Assembly (NCBI GenBank): GCA_022570795.1
Contig: JAKUDP010000002.1
Coordinates: forward strand, 1,054,001-1,118,000
From: Sphaerulina vaccinii
Taxonomy: Eukaryota; Ascomycota; Dothideomycetes; Mycosphaerellales; Mycosphaerellaceae
Direction: 5' to 3'
Length of the DNA: 64,000 nucleotides
The notes beneath the pieces are model-generated. The model was not told the DNA's origin. It saw only the letters and a list, made by a program, of their open reading frames with translations, and ran no database searches. The position numbers were made by a program, and so were the translations under genes. Of the stretch, positions 32,537 to 42,432 are shown one piece after another (position 1 is the stretch's first letter; every line of letters begins with the position of its first letter).

Positions 32537-33973
32537 ATGAGGACGATAGCGCTCTGGGGCACGCTGTTCTTCCTGATTTCAGCTGCCTTGATCCTCTGGA
32601 CGACGTCGAAAGGAACACCCGACTTCGCGCAGGAATATCTAGAAGGCGCTGCAGAATATATCGACAGCCATCGCGCGCACAAGGCCCAGCAGCATCAACA
32701 TCCGACTACGACACCTCCGCCTTCACACCTACAGCCCACGCACGATGGCTGGGTGTTTGACCACAAGAAACATGGCCGCAACTATGGCTTGACCGAAGAG
32801 CAGTGCAATTTTGCATTTCCCGATCTATATCGGGAGATCGATCGAGCTGTGGAACATCGCAAGAACGTGGTGGGCAAAATCACTCATGATGAGACGAAAG
32901 TGCTATGGCGCGGCGACGGAATCGTTAAGGCGCAGATTCATGACAATCAGCTATACGTGATTGACGCGCATGGGGTGACAGATCACAATCATAGGCCGAG
33001 GGCGTTGGCTACGCTTCATGCGATTCACAGAGCAGTCAGCGCGTCTCCTACAAGGCTGCCAGATATCGAATTCACCTTCACGGTACACGATGCGGCGCTG
33101 GTAGACCAGGAGAATGGCAACGAAACAACTTGGGCATATACACGGCTGGCACATCATAAGAAGCTATGGTTGATGCCTGACTTCGGACTATGGGGTTGGC
33201 CAGATGTAGGACTACGCTCATACCCAGAGCTACAGAACCTACTCGAACACACTGAAGAGAACTTCAAAGACAAGCTCGAGAAGCTCGTCTGGCGCGGGTC
33301 GCTAGACGTAGGCTCGAAAGAAGTCCGACAAGGACTCGTCGACCACTCTAAAGACCAAGAATGGGCAGACGTACAAGTCCTACACTGGAACAATAAAACC
33401 AGCATAGAAGAGCGACTTCTCACCATGCAAGACCACTGCTCATACAAATTTGTCGCGCAGACGGAAGGCAATACCTATTCAGGCAGACTGAAATATCTGC
33501 TCAACTGCCACTCGATCCTCCTTTCGCACGATCTGAAATGGATCGAACTCTACCACCACCTCATGAAAGACTCCGGCCCAGAACAGAACTACGTGAGAAT
33601 GAAGCACGATTTTAGCGATCTGCCGAAGCGGATGAAGAAACTCCTCAACCCATCGAGTCGAAACGACATCGATCCCCAGATCATCGCGGACAATGCTAAG
33701 AGGACCTTCCGCGAGAGGTATCTTACTCCAGCTGCAGAGACATGCTATTGGAGAGCTTTGATTCGAGGCTGGGGTTCTGTACAGGCTTTCACGCCGCAGT
33801 TCTGGGTTGAATTAGAGCAGTTTGATAAAGTCACGCAGAAGATGAAGATGACGAAGAGGCCTAAGGGTGTGCCGTTTGAGAGTTATGCTATTATGGAAGA
33901 GGTCAATTGGGCTATTCCGGCTATACCGAGGAAGATGTGTATCAAGGAGGAGGATGAGGAGAAGTGTCATTGA
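32537..33973 (+). CDS. CAP10-domain glycosyltransferase (family GT90)
   Basis: GT90/CAP10 enzymes are Golgi beta-1,2-xylosyltransferases or related transferases, named from the capsule gene of Cryptococcus; many ascomycetes carry several. The ATG at 32537 gives 478 residues without introns. Residues about 5-24 (ALWGTLFFLISAALILW) form a single membrane anchor, so this is a type II Golgi protein; a His/Pro-rich stem follows to about residue 70. The CAP10 core is clear: KLWLMPDFGLWGWPD, KLVWRGSLDVGS, and the signature YKFVAQTEGNTYSGRLKYLL with the nearby Ser/His pair in ILLSHDLKW. The enzyme looks complete; donor and acceptor are not known. Confidence 0.9.
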   Translation: MRTIALWGTLFFLISAALILWTTSKGTPDFAQEYLEGAAEYIDSHRAHKAQQHQHPTTTPPPSHLQPTHDGWVFDHKKHGRNYGLTEEQCNFAFPDLYREIDRAVEHRKNVVGKITHDETKVLWRGDGIVKAQIHDNQLYVIDAHGVTDHNHRPRALATLHAIHRAVSASPTRLPDIEFTFTVHDAALVDQENGNETTWAYTRLAHHKKLWLMPDFGLWGWPDVGLRSYPELQNLLEHTEENFKDKLEKLVWRGSLDVGSKEVRQGLVDHSKDQEWADVQVLHWNNKTSIEERLLTMQDHCSYKFVAQTEGNTYSGRLKYLLNCHSILLSHDLKWIELYHHLMKDSGPEQNYVRMKHDFSDLPKRMKKLLNPSSRNDIDPQIIADNAKRTFRERYLTPAAETCYWRALIRGWGSVQAFTPQFWVELEQFDKVTQKMKMTKRPKGVPFESYAIMEEVNWAIPAIPRKMCIKEEDEEKCH

Positions 33974-34205
33974 GTCGAGCATTTGGAGGTGTGTTTGGAG
34001 CACTTTAGCGAATGCATAGCGTGGCGTAACGGGATGTCGATATGCATAAAGTAGTGAACGAAAGCATTAAGAACTGTACGAATGCATGAGAGTGGATCGG
34101 TCTTCTGCCAAGACTAACAAACAGACAATTCGACAGCCAGAACTTCAAGGTCACTCCTGCGACAACCAGTCACCTCAATCACAATCCCACAAGCACACAA
34201 GCACG

Positions 34206-35084
34206 ATGGCGGAACAGAAGCACCACGCCGGCTTCCCAGGTCGACACCGTCGACACAGCGGTGAGTACCTTGCGATCGCCACAGTCGAGTCGCGCATTGC
34301 TGACACTCAACAACAGCGCCTGCCACTCCACGCGAAACCCAGACCCAGACGAATCAAGACAGACCCAGTGCATCTAGACCCATGTTGCGCACCGCCGTAG
34401 AAGGCCGCACGCGCCCAGACCCAGGAAACATGAGCAGATCCGAGCGCCGTGCTCTGGACTCTGCACTCGAAGATTCAACAGCAGCAAACAACGCCAGGCG
34501 TAGGTGGAACGAGATTTTGATAAAAGAACTTCGCAAGGCACGTAAGACTGCCTGTGAATCAGAACATCAGACGGTCTCTGTGGAGAATGAGCTCAGTACT
34601 GCTAGATCTGACATAGAGACCCTCGAGCGCCGCCTCACAATACAGGCCTCTCCAGACCGATCTTATTCGAGAGTGAGCACTAGTCGCCTCGCAGGAAGAG
34701 TCATTGGCAGTGCAGGTCAAGCGTATCGAGACGCAGGATGCGGCCCTTGAGCGCAGTGGAATTGCACTGATTCAGCTTTTGTGCATACAGGACCGTTTAA
34801 CGACACAACCTCCTGCTCCCACTCTAGCTTCTGCCGCCCCGCCACCATCTCGAGCCTCTCCGGCATGGGCTGACCTAGATCCACGGTTTCGACGTGTTTG
34901 TCGTACCGATGGTCATGCTCACCAGGCAGATCATGTCACTCCAGCTGCATCTTCTGAGTCTTTCGAAACACCTGGAGAAGCTCTTGAGGAGATCGAGGAC
35001 GATGATGATTTCTACATTGAATTGGATCCGGCGTCGGCAATAGACCACAGTCGCTGCGGACTCAACTGCACTCGTGACTACTGA
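34206..35084 (+). CDS. Coiled-coil hypothetical protein (3 exons, model tentative)
   Basis: Exon 1 (34206-34260) and exon 2 (from 34317) join well: GTGAGT donor, CTGAC branch, CAACAG acceptor. I then join 34672 to 34716 through a short 43-bp intron (GTGAGC to TGCAG) because the frame must change before the C-terminal part; this second junction is less certain. The result is about 259 residues. Features: basic start (HHAGFPGRHRRHS), a helical Glu/Arg-rich region that should form a coiled coil (SENELSTARSDIETLERRL type, about residues 85-130), a Pro/Ala-rich linker, and an acidic end (EEIEDDDDFYIEL). No known domain is seen. Confidence 0.55.
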
Positions 35085-35985
35085 CCCCAGTCGTCGGAGT
35101 TTTTGCAGGCGATCCGAAGCAATCGATTGACCCAGTTCCAATGCTCTCACATGCGAACCAACACATCTTTCGTGCGCCCATCATTATTGTGATGCGAGCC
35201 AACTTACTAGGTTCCTATCTTTACGATGGAACTCCACTCGTGTGAGTCCCTCTGCCTGTGCAGTTCGATCAAGTGCAGTCGTCGGGTTCCTGTCATTCTT
35301 ATGATTCGAACAGTCGTTAAGTTCCTGTCAATCTCATGATTCGAACCAATGTCTTGAGTTCCCATGCTCGTGCATGCGGGCCAAGACGTAGTATGTCTTG
35401 CTGATGGGAACGGAGCAACGAAGGAATGGTCATGCCAGTTCAGACGATTGAGAACATTCTCGGCGATCATTGAGGTGGCGGCATGAGACATCGAGCCGGG
35501 AGCGATGAACGATATCGAGGCTCCGTGAACACCTAGCTCACCAGGTCCGAATGCGGTCCGAACAAGGCTTGCTCATGGCTACAGCCTTGGTCGGGATTGC
35601 TGTTCGACCTACACAATCGCTCACCTGCGTCTCAGGTAACAGCTGCAACCTCTGCGTACACCTAGAATATCTCGTAGCCATGAACACAGACTCTTCGATG
35701 ACAACGCGGCCCCCGTGCCGTACTATTGCAGTGCTCGATATCCAACGGTCTCTGCCATACGACTGACTCCATCTTGCAAAATAGATCGACTCATAGCAGG
35801 AAGCTAAGCAGGTCTGAAGTCGCTGAACACCAGCGTCCAGCACACTAGCCAACAGAAAGCCGATGGTAGACCGTAATAATGGTCGCGCTCGTTCAAGAGT
35901 TGAGCGTAGAATGTATAGCTCACGTCTGTACCACCTTCATCAGAAACCTCCTCTATCCTCCAATCAACTATCCCTCACCACCATC
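35085..35985. other. Intergenic stretch containing a degenerate minisatellite
   Basis: About 900 bp between the coiled-coil gene and a small secreted-protein gene. The first 320 bp carry the repeat annotated separately. The remainder shows nothing I can support. Confidence 0.45.
35138..35400 (+). repeat. Degenerate tandem repeat, about seven units of 34-41 bp
   Basis: Units begin with CC[AT/TG]... and end in a GTT/GGTT-like step. The two clearest neighbours begin CCTGTCATTCTTATGATTCG (near 35290) and CCTGTCAATCTCATGATTCG (near 35325), each followed by AAC, a variable stretch and AGTT. Others begin CCAATGCTCTCACATGCG, CCCATCATTATTGTGATGCG, CCTATCTTTACGATGG and CCCATGCTCGTGCATGCG. Unit length varies and is not a multiple of three, which argues against a coding repeat. 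Confidence 0.55.
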
Positions 35986-36364
35986 ATGAAGTTCTCCCTG
36001 CTTCTAGCCACCACAACCTCCCTCCTTATCAGCAGTGGAAATTGCTGGATGTGCAACAAGGGCTGGAGCGGCGATGGAAGTTGCGAGGCAGCCGGTCGTT
36101 GGACATTCTGCATACGACACCTCCATTCACATTTTTAATCCTTCTTATCTAATGATGTATAGTGCATGAAGGAGCTCAGCAACCAATACCTCCCTTATCA
36201 CGAGTTCGAGCATGTGAAGCTGGTATGTTCCATGTTGCCTTGTATGTGACTCAGTGACTTCGTACTGATGATAATGTGTCTTGTAGGACGGATATAGACA
36301 AAGGACCGACATTTTGCAGAAATGTGGAACGAAAGATTATGGGGTTGTTGTTTGTGCTCACTAG
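35986..36364 (+). CDS. Small secreted cysteine-containing protein (first splice unresolved)
   Basis: From the ATG at 35986 the chain starts with a signal peptide (MKFSLLLATTTSLLISSG), then NCWMCNKGWSGDGSCEAAG with three Cys. Two later exons fit together in phase 0: 36163-36222 (CMKELSNQYLPYHEFEHVKL) and 36287-36364 (DGYRQRTDILQKCGTKDYG..., stop TAG). The junction between exon 1 and 36163 has a good acceptor (CTAAT...TATAG) but I find no canonical donor in the needed phase near 36090-36111. The product would be about 80 residues with six or seven Cys, the style of extracellular effector or antimicrobial-like peptides. Family unknown; existence of a gene is likely, the exact model is not. Confidence 0.5.
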
Positions 36365-36572
36365 AAAAGGGAGGGCGGCGAGAGGATGACGGTTTTGAGG
36401 GATGGTCGTGGTAGAAAGTATCTCTCAGGCACTGATTCAATGGATTTGCCAGGGTGGTGCACTTCAGAAGCCTAGTCGTCTTAGGTGCGCGGAGATGTTG
36501 TTCTTGAGGTAATTGTGCCTCAGCTCACGTCTATTTACAAGCTTTTAATGATGACTGTATTCAGAGCCATTC

Positions 36573-39233
36573 CTAATCCTCAGAAAGGTCACCATACTCC
36601 CACATACCCCTCTTTTCAGATTTGGCTTCAGCCTCACGCTTCTTCAGATCCTGCAGGACGTCCGGTGCGGATCTCTCGAAAGGTCTCAGTTTCCTGTTTA
36701 CCATGGCTAGTCCTTCAAGCACAATCTCGCCGTTGATCGTCTCAAGAGGATTTGGTGCTTTAGGGTCCATGAGGCTAACGTAGATCAAGTTCTCCTTCGT
36801 ATCGGTAAAGTCGACGTTGGCAACTAGTTCGCGACCGAAAGTAATCTCATCGAGCATGCTGACAGCTTCCTTGAGGTACTCTGGTGAGTTGTTGAACTGC
36901 ACAAAGGAAAGAGCGGCATCGACTGCTTGACCCTTGAGGCGTTGGGGACCGAACTTTGTCTGATCAAGTGGTCGAAGCGCGGACCAGGGCTGATGCTCGG
37001 AGTTGCCGTAGTCGATATAGACGACTTCAGAAGTCTTCTTCTCACGGTCGTTGCGTCGTACGCGAGCGCGGTACCAGACGCCATCTTGGCTGAACTTCGC
37101 GGAGACCACATCACCAGCCTTAGGCGCATCTTTCAGGACCTGGCTGTTGCCTGGTGAGAGGTGGAATGAGGCGAACTCTTTCATGAGGGAGTTGAGGTTT
37201 GCCTGTCCAGAGCCAACGATCTGCACCTTGAGACGTGCTGTTTCTGGGTCAACATAGGTGACAGTGACGTCCTTGTATTCCATATTGCGCTTGGGTGGTG
37301 GGGCGTCGCCATTGGTTGCACCATTCGCACCACCATTGGCTTGTCCGTAGTCATCACCGTTCTCAGCAGCTTCTCGCGAAGGGTCCCAGTCATGCCACAA
37401 TCCACGACGTGCCTCTTTCGCCCTCTTCTCAGCTGCAATCAACTCGTTGGCGTTTCCGGACTTCTCTGCGCTGTAGTAGTGTACGGACGCTAGACCTTCT
37501 TCAACCAGTGTCTTCGCAAAGCTTTCGCGGTTGATGTAAATGTCACCAATGAAGCCTCCTTGCTTATCAGTGTCGTGCACATCAATTTCCGCATCACGTT
37601 GCATACAACGCTTCACAGCGAAATCGTGAGCCTCCTGGCCGAACGGCTCACCAGCATCCTGAGGTCCGCGTGCGCTTCTCGGAGCACGAATGCCGCCCAA
37701 CACAAATGTGAGCTTAGCGTTCTCGCGTGGTACTAGCACAGTAAACCTGCTGCCAGACTTGACGAAGTCGACCACACAAGGCACCTTCTTCTTGTTTGAT
37801 AGCATTGTCAATTGACGCTTGGCCTTCTCGAGAGATTCGCTGTAGTCAACATATTGAACAGCCTTCTGGGGCTTTGCTGCCCACATCCCCTTCTTTTCAG
37901 CCTGCGCGGCCTCCTCTGCTGCAAGGAGCTCATCGTAGATAGGACTGCGATCAGCATCGTCCATGCGGTGGCGAATGACCGAGGCATAGCCACTCTCTGC
38001 TAGCAGAAGAGCGACATTCTTGCCGCCTTGTGTTACAGTGCCCATCTCACGCTCCTCGTAGCCTTCTGTACCTGGTCGCTTACCGTCAATGACAACCTTG
38101 ACATGCTTACCGATGAGCTTCTTGCGCAGGAACTCCTTGGCTTCAGCCTGGAAAGGTGACTGCTTGGGATCTGAAGGCTTTGGCTGACGAACAGAGCTCA
38201 AGTTGATACGCTTCTCCTGACCAGACTTGTCGCGTACGAAGAGCGTGTCGGCCGAGAAGACTCTGCTGACGACCGCTTCTTGTTCACCGCCAGCCTTCTT
38301 TGTTGTTGTCGCGCCCTGGAACTGACCAGCCTGCTGCTCTTTCGCCTGACGCTCTGCCTGTCGTAGCTTGCCCATTTCAGCACCCAGCCATGTCGAGTGG
38401 TGATCCACGCAGCGTGCCAGACCTGCCTTCAGCAAGAACTCAGCGATGTTGCCATTCGGATGCCGCACCTCTCCCACAAGCAGATTGTTGGGTGACACGC
38501 CAAGCACTCGCACTTGTACGTTTCGCTGCAGTAGCCTAGTTTCCACGAATGCTTGCGCTTCGTTTCCATAAGGCTCAGCTGGCTGTGTTTGTCCATTGGA
38601 TGGGTTCGTTCTTGCAGTCGTCGGAGAGCGCAGGCCAGCGATGAGCACAGTTGTTTGTACGTTTTGCGTAGGCGAAAGCAAAAGACGGCAGATTAAGCGG
38701 TCTCCACTGAGCACTCGCTCGACAATGGTATCGATTGCCTGGCCCTTGTGTTCCTCTGCAAATTGCTTTGCATCTGGCAAGTCTCTGGCACTTTCTACTC
38801 TTGCCGCTTTCGTGTTCCATATTCCCTTCTCATCTGCTTTTGCATGTGCCTCTAGAGCTTCCAGCTTCTGCAGCATGTCCTCAGTGTCAGGCGATTCAGC
38901 TTTGCGGTCTGCATCGTCTCGCAGAGTTGCCCACCCCTCGCGAATAACGAGATCAGGTAGTCGCTCTCCAGTAGACAAGTTGATGATAGCATACTCGCGA
39001 GATGAGCCTCCTGTCTTCTGAGGGATCGAATACAGCGTCGAGAATCGAATGACTTTGCCCACGAGTAGCTTTCGCAGGAACTCGCGTGACTCGAAGCTGC
39101 TCTTCTCATCGGACTGCAGACGTGGAGCATTGATGAATGCCAAGCTGAGTGTCCGTTCGGCACCACGTGCGTTTCGTACAATGACAGTGTCTCCAGAGAG
39201 GACACTCTTTACGGTTCCTTCAGCTTGAGCCAT
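36573..39233 (-). CDS. Tudor-SN / SND1, multidomain staphylococcal-nuclease-like protein
   Basis: Tudor staphylococcal nuclease is a conserved RNA-binding protein involved in RNA processing and decay and in stress granules. The single exon encodes 886 residues, the normal size. Four nuclease-like repeats come first, each opening with a V-x-SGDT or similar strand (GTVKSVLSGDTVIVRN near residue 6; VERVLSGDRLICRLL near 170; VSRVFSADTLFVRD near 320; VVDFVKSGSRFTVLV near 485). A Tudor domain follows at about 690-760 (AGDVVSAKFSQDGVWYRARV...VVYIDYGNSE), inserted in a fifth, split nuclease repeat that ends the chain (EKRGMWEYGD). As usual for the family, catalytic residues of true nuclease are not all kept. 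Confidence 0.95.
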   Translation of the reverse strand: MAQAEGTVKSVLSGDTVIVRNARGAERTLSLAFINAPRLQSDEKSSFESREFLRKLLVGKVIRFSTLYSIPQKTGGSSREYAIINLSTGERLPDLVIREGWATLRDDADRKAESPDTEDMLQKLEALEAHAKADEKGIWNTKAARVESARDLPDAKQFAEEHKGQAIDTIVERVLSGDRLICRLLLSPTQNVQTTVLIAGLRSPTTARTNPSNGQTQPAEPYGNEAQAFVETRLLQRNVQVRVLGVSPNNLLVGEVRHPNGNIAEFLLKAGLARCVDHHSTWLGAEMGKLRQAERQAKEQQAGQFQGATTTKKAGGEQEAVVSRVFSADTLFVRDKSGQEKRINLSSVRQPKPSDPKQSPFQAEAKEFLRKKLIGKHVKVVIDGKRPGTEGYEEREMGTVTQGGKNVALLLAESGYASVIRHRMDDADRSPIYDELLAAEEAAQAEKKGMWAAKPQKAVQYVDYSESLEKAKRQLTMLSNKKKVPCVVDFVKSGSRFTVLVPRENAKLTFVLGGIRAPRSARGPQDAGEPFGQEAHDFAVKRCMQRDAEIDVHDTDKQGGFIGDIYINRESFAKTLVEEGLASVHYYSAEKSGNANELIAAEKRAKEARRGLWHDWDPSREAAENGDDYGQANGGANGATNGDAPPPKRNMEYKDVTVTYVDPETARLKVQIVGSGQANLNSLMKEFASFHLSPGNSQVLKDAPKAGDVVSAKFSQDGVWYRARVRRNDREKKTSEVVYIDYGNSEHQPWSALRPLDQTKFGPQRLKGQAVDAALSFVQFNNSPEYLKEAVSMLDEITFGRELVANVDFTDTKENLIYVSLMDPKAPNPLETINGEIVLEGLAMVNRKLRPFERSAPDVLQDLKKREAEAKSEKRGMWEYGDLSED

Positions 39234-39769
39234 GGTTGCGATTCGTTTCGATTCGTTGCGAGGAGAGGTTTCGATGGGAAGGCGTTCGTTGATGGAACGT
39301 TAACTTCTGTTGATATCGATGATATCCAAAGCAATGACAATGAGTACAAACAAGAAAATTGGATGCTTGGAAGAGGTCGCGTGAGTTCAATGGCAATATC
39401 AAAAGTTTATGTAACAGCTGGCCAAGGTGTGTTTATCCTCCCCGCAGTCGTCCCTGACGAATGATCCCTGTCGGATATGGAGCTTCCAAAAAACATCACT
39501 TCGGTCTCAGAGGTGAGGTTCGACAGATACAAGCTGGAAGAACATTATCAGAAATTTAGAAGATATGGGAGAGAGAGAGAGGGAGAAGAGTAGTCATGAA
39601 GCTGATTCGCATTCATACAGTATGTACAGACCGCCATCTGGCCATCAGTCTTGGAAACACTGCCCGTTCCTGTCATGCCGTACATTGTGATCCTTTCTAA
39701 TGTCTCACAACCGTCGTTCAAGCTTCCCTCCAGTCGTTATGCATACCGCCAGATATACTCGAAGAAAAC
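39234..39769. other. Intergenic: promoter of Tudor-SN gene
   Basis: About 540 bp. A GA-rich run (GAGAGAGAGAGAGGG) lies near 39568-39585. No gene is supported. Confidence 0.45.
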
Positions 39770-40171
39770 CTAGTACAGCAACTTCATTCCGCTCCAAGCC
39801 AAGACCCAGCCATACAGCTTGACGTTCTCGAAAGCCTCCTTCGGGTTCCAGCCTCGAGCAGTTGTCGTCTTGTGTGCATAGCCTGCGACTTCTCCGCGAG
39901 AGATGATTTCGTAGTCGTCGTTCTCCATAGACTCTTGTGAAGTTGATTTGCCAGCAGTCTGGTTGCCGAGCGACTTGGTGACTGGCTCCTGGCCTTGAGA
40001 CTCTCCGATCGTTGAAGTAATCTCCAGAAGGTCGCTGCAGCCCATCACCATCGGGTCTGCGTCCTCATCGACGGGGTGAGCCATGATTTCGGAGAGCTTG
40101 GAGGGGAAGCTGATGAACTCCGAACCGCTGTTGACGTCGCTGTGGTTGTTCTTGGTTGAAGTGGTTGACAT
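39770..40171 (-). CDS. Small acidic hypothetical protein, 133 residues
   Basis: A single exon from the ATG at 40171 encodes 133 residues. It is rich in Ser, Thr, Glu and Asp for most of its length (MENDDYEIISRGEV near residues 82-95) and ends in a more hydrophobic, aromatic segment (NPKEAFENVKLYGWVLAWSG). No domain, signal peptide or clear membrane helix is found. The frame has coherent composition and a normal start setting, so I keep it, but function is unknown. Confidence 0.55.
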   Translation of the reverse strand: MSTTSTKNNHSDVNSGSEFISFPSKLSEIMAHPVDEDADPMVMGCSDLLEITSTIGESQGQEPVTKSLGNQTAGKSTSQESMENDDYEIISRGEVAGYAHKTTTARGWNPKEAFENVKLYGWVLAWSGMKLLY

Positions 40172-40873
40172 GTTGCTGAGCGCGGAGGCAGTGGGTGGGA
40201 TATCTGCTTGCTTTGACTGATTGGTAGAGTGTGATTGTCCTCTTCAGTTGGTAGTGCGAAGAGCGGTCAAGTCAATCCAAGGTGGAAACGAAGTGTGGCA
40301 TATGAAGTGAAGCGAGTGAAGGCCTTTCGTGTTGTGCTCCAACATACTTCACTCGAGCAAGTGAATTGGTGTTGTTGGAGGCATCGCGTATATTCCAGTG
40401 TTCTAGATGTGTATAGAGTGAGTTGCGTCGATATAGGAGAGTAGCTGAAGCTGAGGTGAGGAGACGAGCCAGGACCAGATGCCAATATACATATCTACCA
40501 GAGGTTGAGACCAACAAGCAAACAGTCTCCTTGATCTTCTTATGTCTTCTACGATACTTTGTCTCAGACTGTAGTTCATCCGTGTCCCATTTCGAAGTTT
40601 ATCTCTCCATATGCAGCCTAAGGCACATGCAGCATAGCATAGCAAACGGACGGCGTTTATAGGGCGCATTGTTCTTCTTGAGGGCTAGCCAGTCTGAGCG
40701 GTCACGGTCTTCTGCTGCAGGGTTGATCTGCGGATGGTTGGTGGTCGCCAGGAAAGGGACTGTAGTTGAAACTGTTCTCTGATGTATATGTAAACACTAG
40801 CATAGCTCATTCCTCTAGACATCTCATTCCGCAGTTGCGCCATTCGCCTCGACCGGGTCTCAAGTCATCGAGA
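40172..40873. other. Intergenic spacer
   Basis: About 700 bp between minus-strand genes; it should hold the promoter of the 133-residue gene and the 3' end of the phosphate-carrier transcript. No gene is supported. Confidence 0.45.
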
Positions 40874-41871
40874 TTAATGCCCACCAGTCGTGGGCAGACC
40901 CAAGTACACCTTGAAGGAGTCGTAAATCAGCCACTGGAACGCAGTCAGAGTACCAATCATGGCAATTCTGACAGGTAGACCATTCCACAGCCCACCAAAC
41001 CCAATCTCCTTGTATATCCTCCCAATAGCCTGTCCAGCACCCTCACCAGGCGCCCTCTTCGCATTGAGTTTCGACACCATCACATCAGCAGGGTGCGAGA
41101 TGACTGCGCACCCAACACCAGCAATATAACCTCCCAAGAAAGAAACTCCAGTTTGTTGCAAAGTATTGTAATCCTCCTTCTTGCCTCCCAGCGTCTTATA
41201 GATTTGTGCCACAGCGCTTTCAAACGTAGCGAACTTTACCATCGTATAAGGGATCTGTCTCGCCCACAGCGGATACAATCCATTATAAAGACCACCAAAC
41301 CCTTCCTCAGCGACAACTTTACTCCATCCCTCCCTCAGCGTCGTCGCATAAGGTGGGATAGTAGTCTGCATCCTCACTTTGATCGCTTCGAAAGGACAAA
41401 GGAACAGATCGGCAATAAACTCTGCACTCGCACTGGCTCCAAGGTAGACGATAGTCTTGGGTGCATTTGGGAAAAGTTTCTCTCCATATTGATATTTGAA
41501 CAATTCGTATGCTCCGTATTTTCCTGCGCCTTGGAAAGAGTAGCCAACGTATGTTGGAGCCCAACCTGTGAAGATTCCTCGTAGACCTTCTGTTCGGAAG
41601 ATTTTACTCCAGGCTTGCAGGTTGGAAGTGTAGAGTTTTGAATCGACTTGTCGGCGGCATTTTACGAGATCGAGTGGTGTTACTGCTGTGTGGGTGGGAC
41701 CGCAGGCTGTGGACTTGTTAGGACTATGTGTTGTCGCAAGACTGAATGAGGGAAGATACCAATGATTCCGCCTAACGTGCACGCGCCAAAGTATGTGCCG
41801 CTGAAGAGCTCGATCTTCTCTTTGGGTGTGCGCGTTGCACCGCCTTGTCCTCCGAGTGCTTTGCTTGCCAT
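40874..41871 (-). CDS. Mitochondrial phosphate carrier (2 exons)
   Basis: This SLC25-family carrier imports phosphate into the mitochondrial matrix for ATP synthesis. Exons 41871-41760 and 41706-40874 join at phase 1 through a 53-bp intron with a CCTAAC branch point, giving 314 residues. Three repeats each carry the carrier signature PxDxxKxR or a variant: PLDLVKCR (repeat 1), PFEAIKVR (repeat 2) and PADVMVSK (repeat 3). The phrases SFQGAGKYGAYELFK and ARQIPYTMVKFATFE are typical of phosphate carriers. Yeast has two forms (Mir1 and Pic2) and I do not decide between them. The start at 41871 gives a short hydrophilic N-terminus without a long presequence. Confidence 0.93.
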
Positions 41872-42432
41872 TGTGAGAGTTTGTTGTTCTGTTTCTTGGT
41901 CTGTCGATATCGCGTGAGGCTCTGGTACGAAGTTACGAAGCTATGCTCCCAGCTGTTGAAGTGCTCGAGGGAAGGGTAGAGAGGATTCTATGAAGCACGC
42001 GAAGACCAAGGGATGCGACTGGTATAGGTGGGAGTAGTAAAAGAAGCAGGCGCGACCAAAGATTATACTTGCCTACCGTCGCGCATTGAAGACGACCGAG
42101 CACCGTTCATCTGTCGTCACACCCGCTGGAATCCGCCCAGACATGATTTGGTAGAAGTGAACAAACAGAATGGGCTATCAGGATGACGTCCTGGCGTAGA
42201 TTGTTGCAGCTTTGTGCGTCAAAGGGGTCAATGCGTCGGCAACCGAGCTTGTGCATGCTGAATAAGGAGTGGTTGGGATTTCTTGTCTTTTGATAAGTTC
42301 GCTCAATATACAATGCTGCAGAAAGAACCAGTATCATACCATACTCAGTGTCGACGCCTTGCACTCCGCGAAGCTCAAGTCTAGAGAACACCGTCCATGC
42401 CAATAAATGCTACATCTTCTTCCGAGAGCACT
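41872..42432. other. Intergenic: phosphate carrier promoter and PDH 3' region
   Basis: About 560 bp. No supported gene or repeat. Confidence 0.45.
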
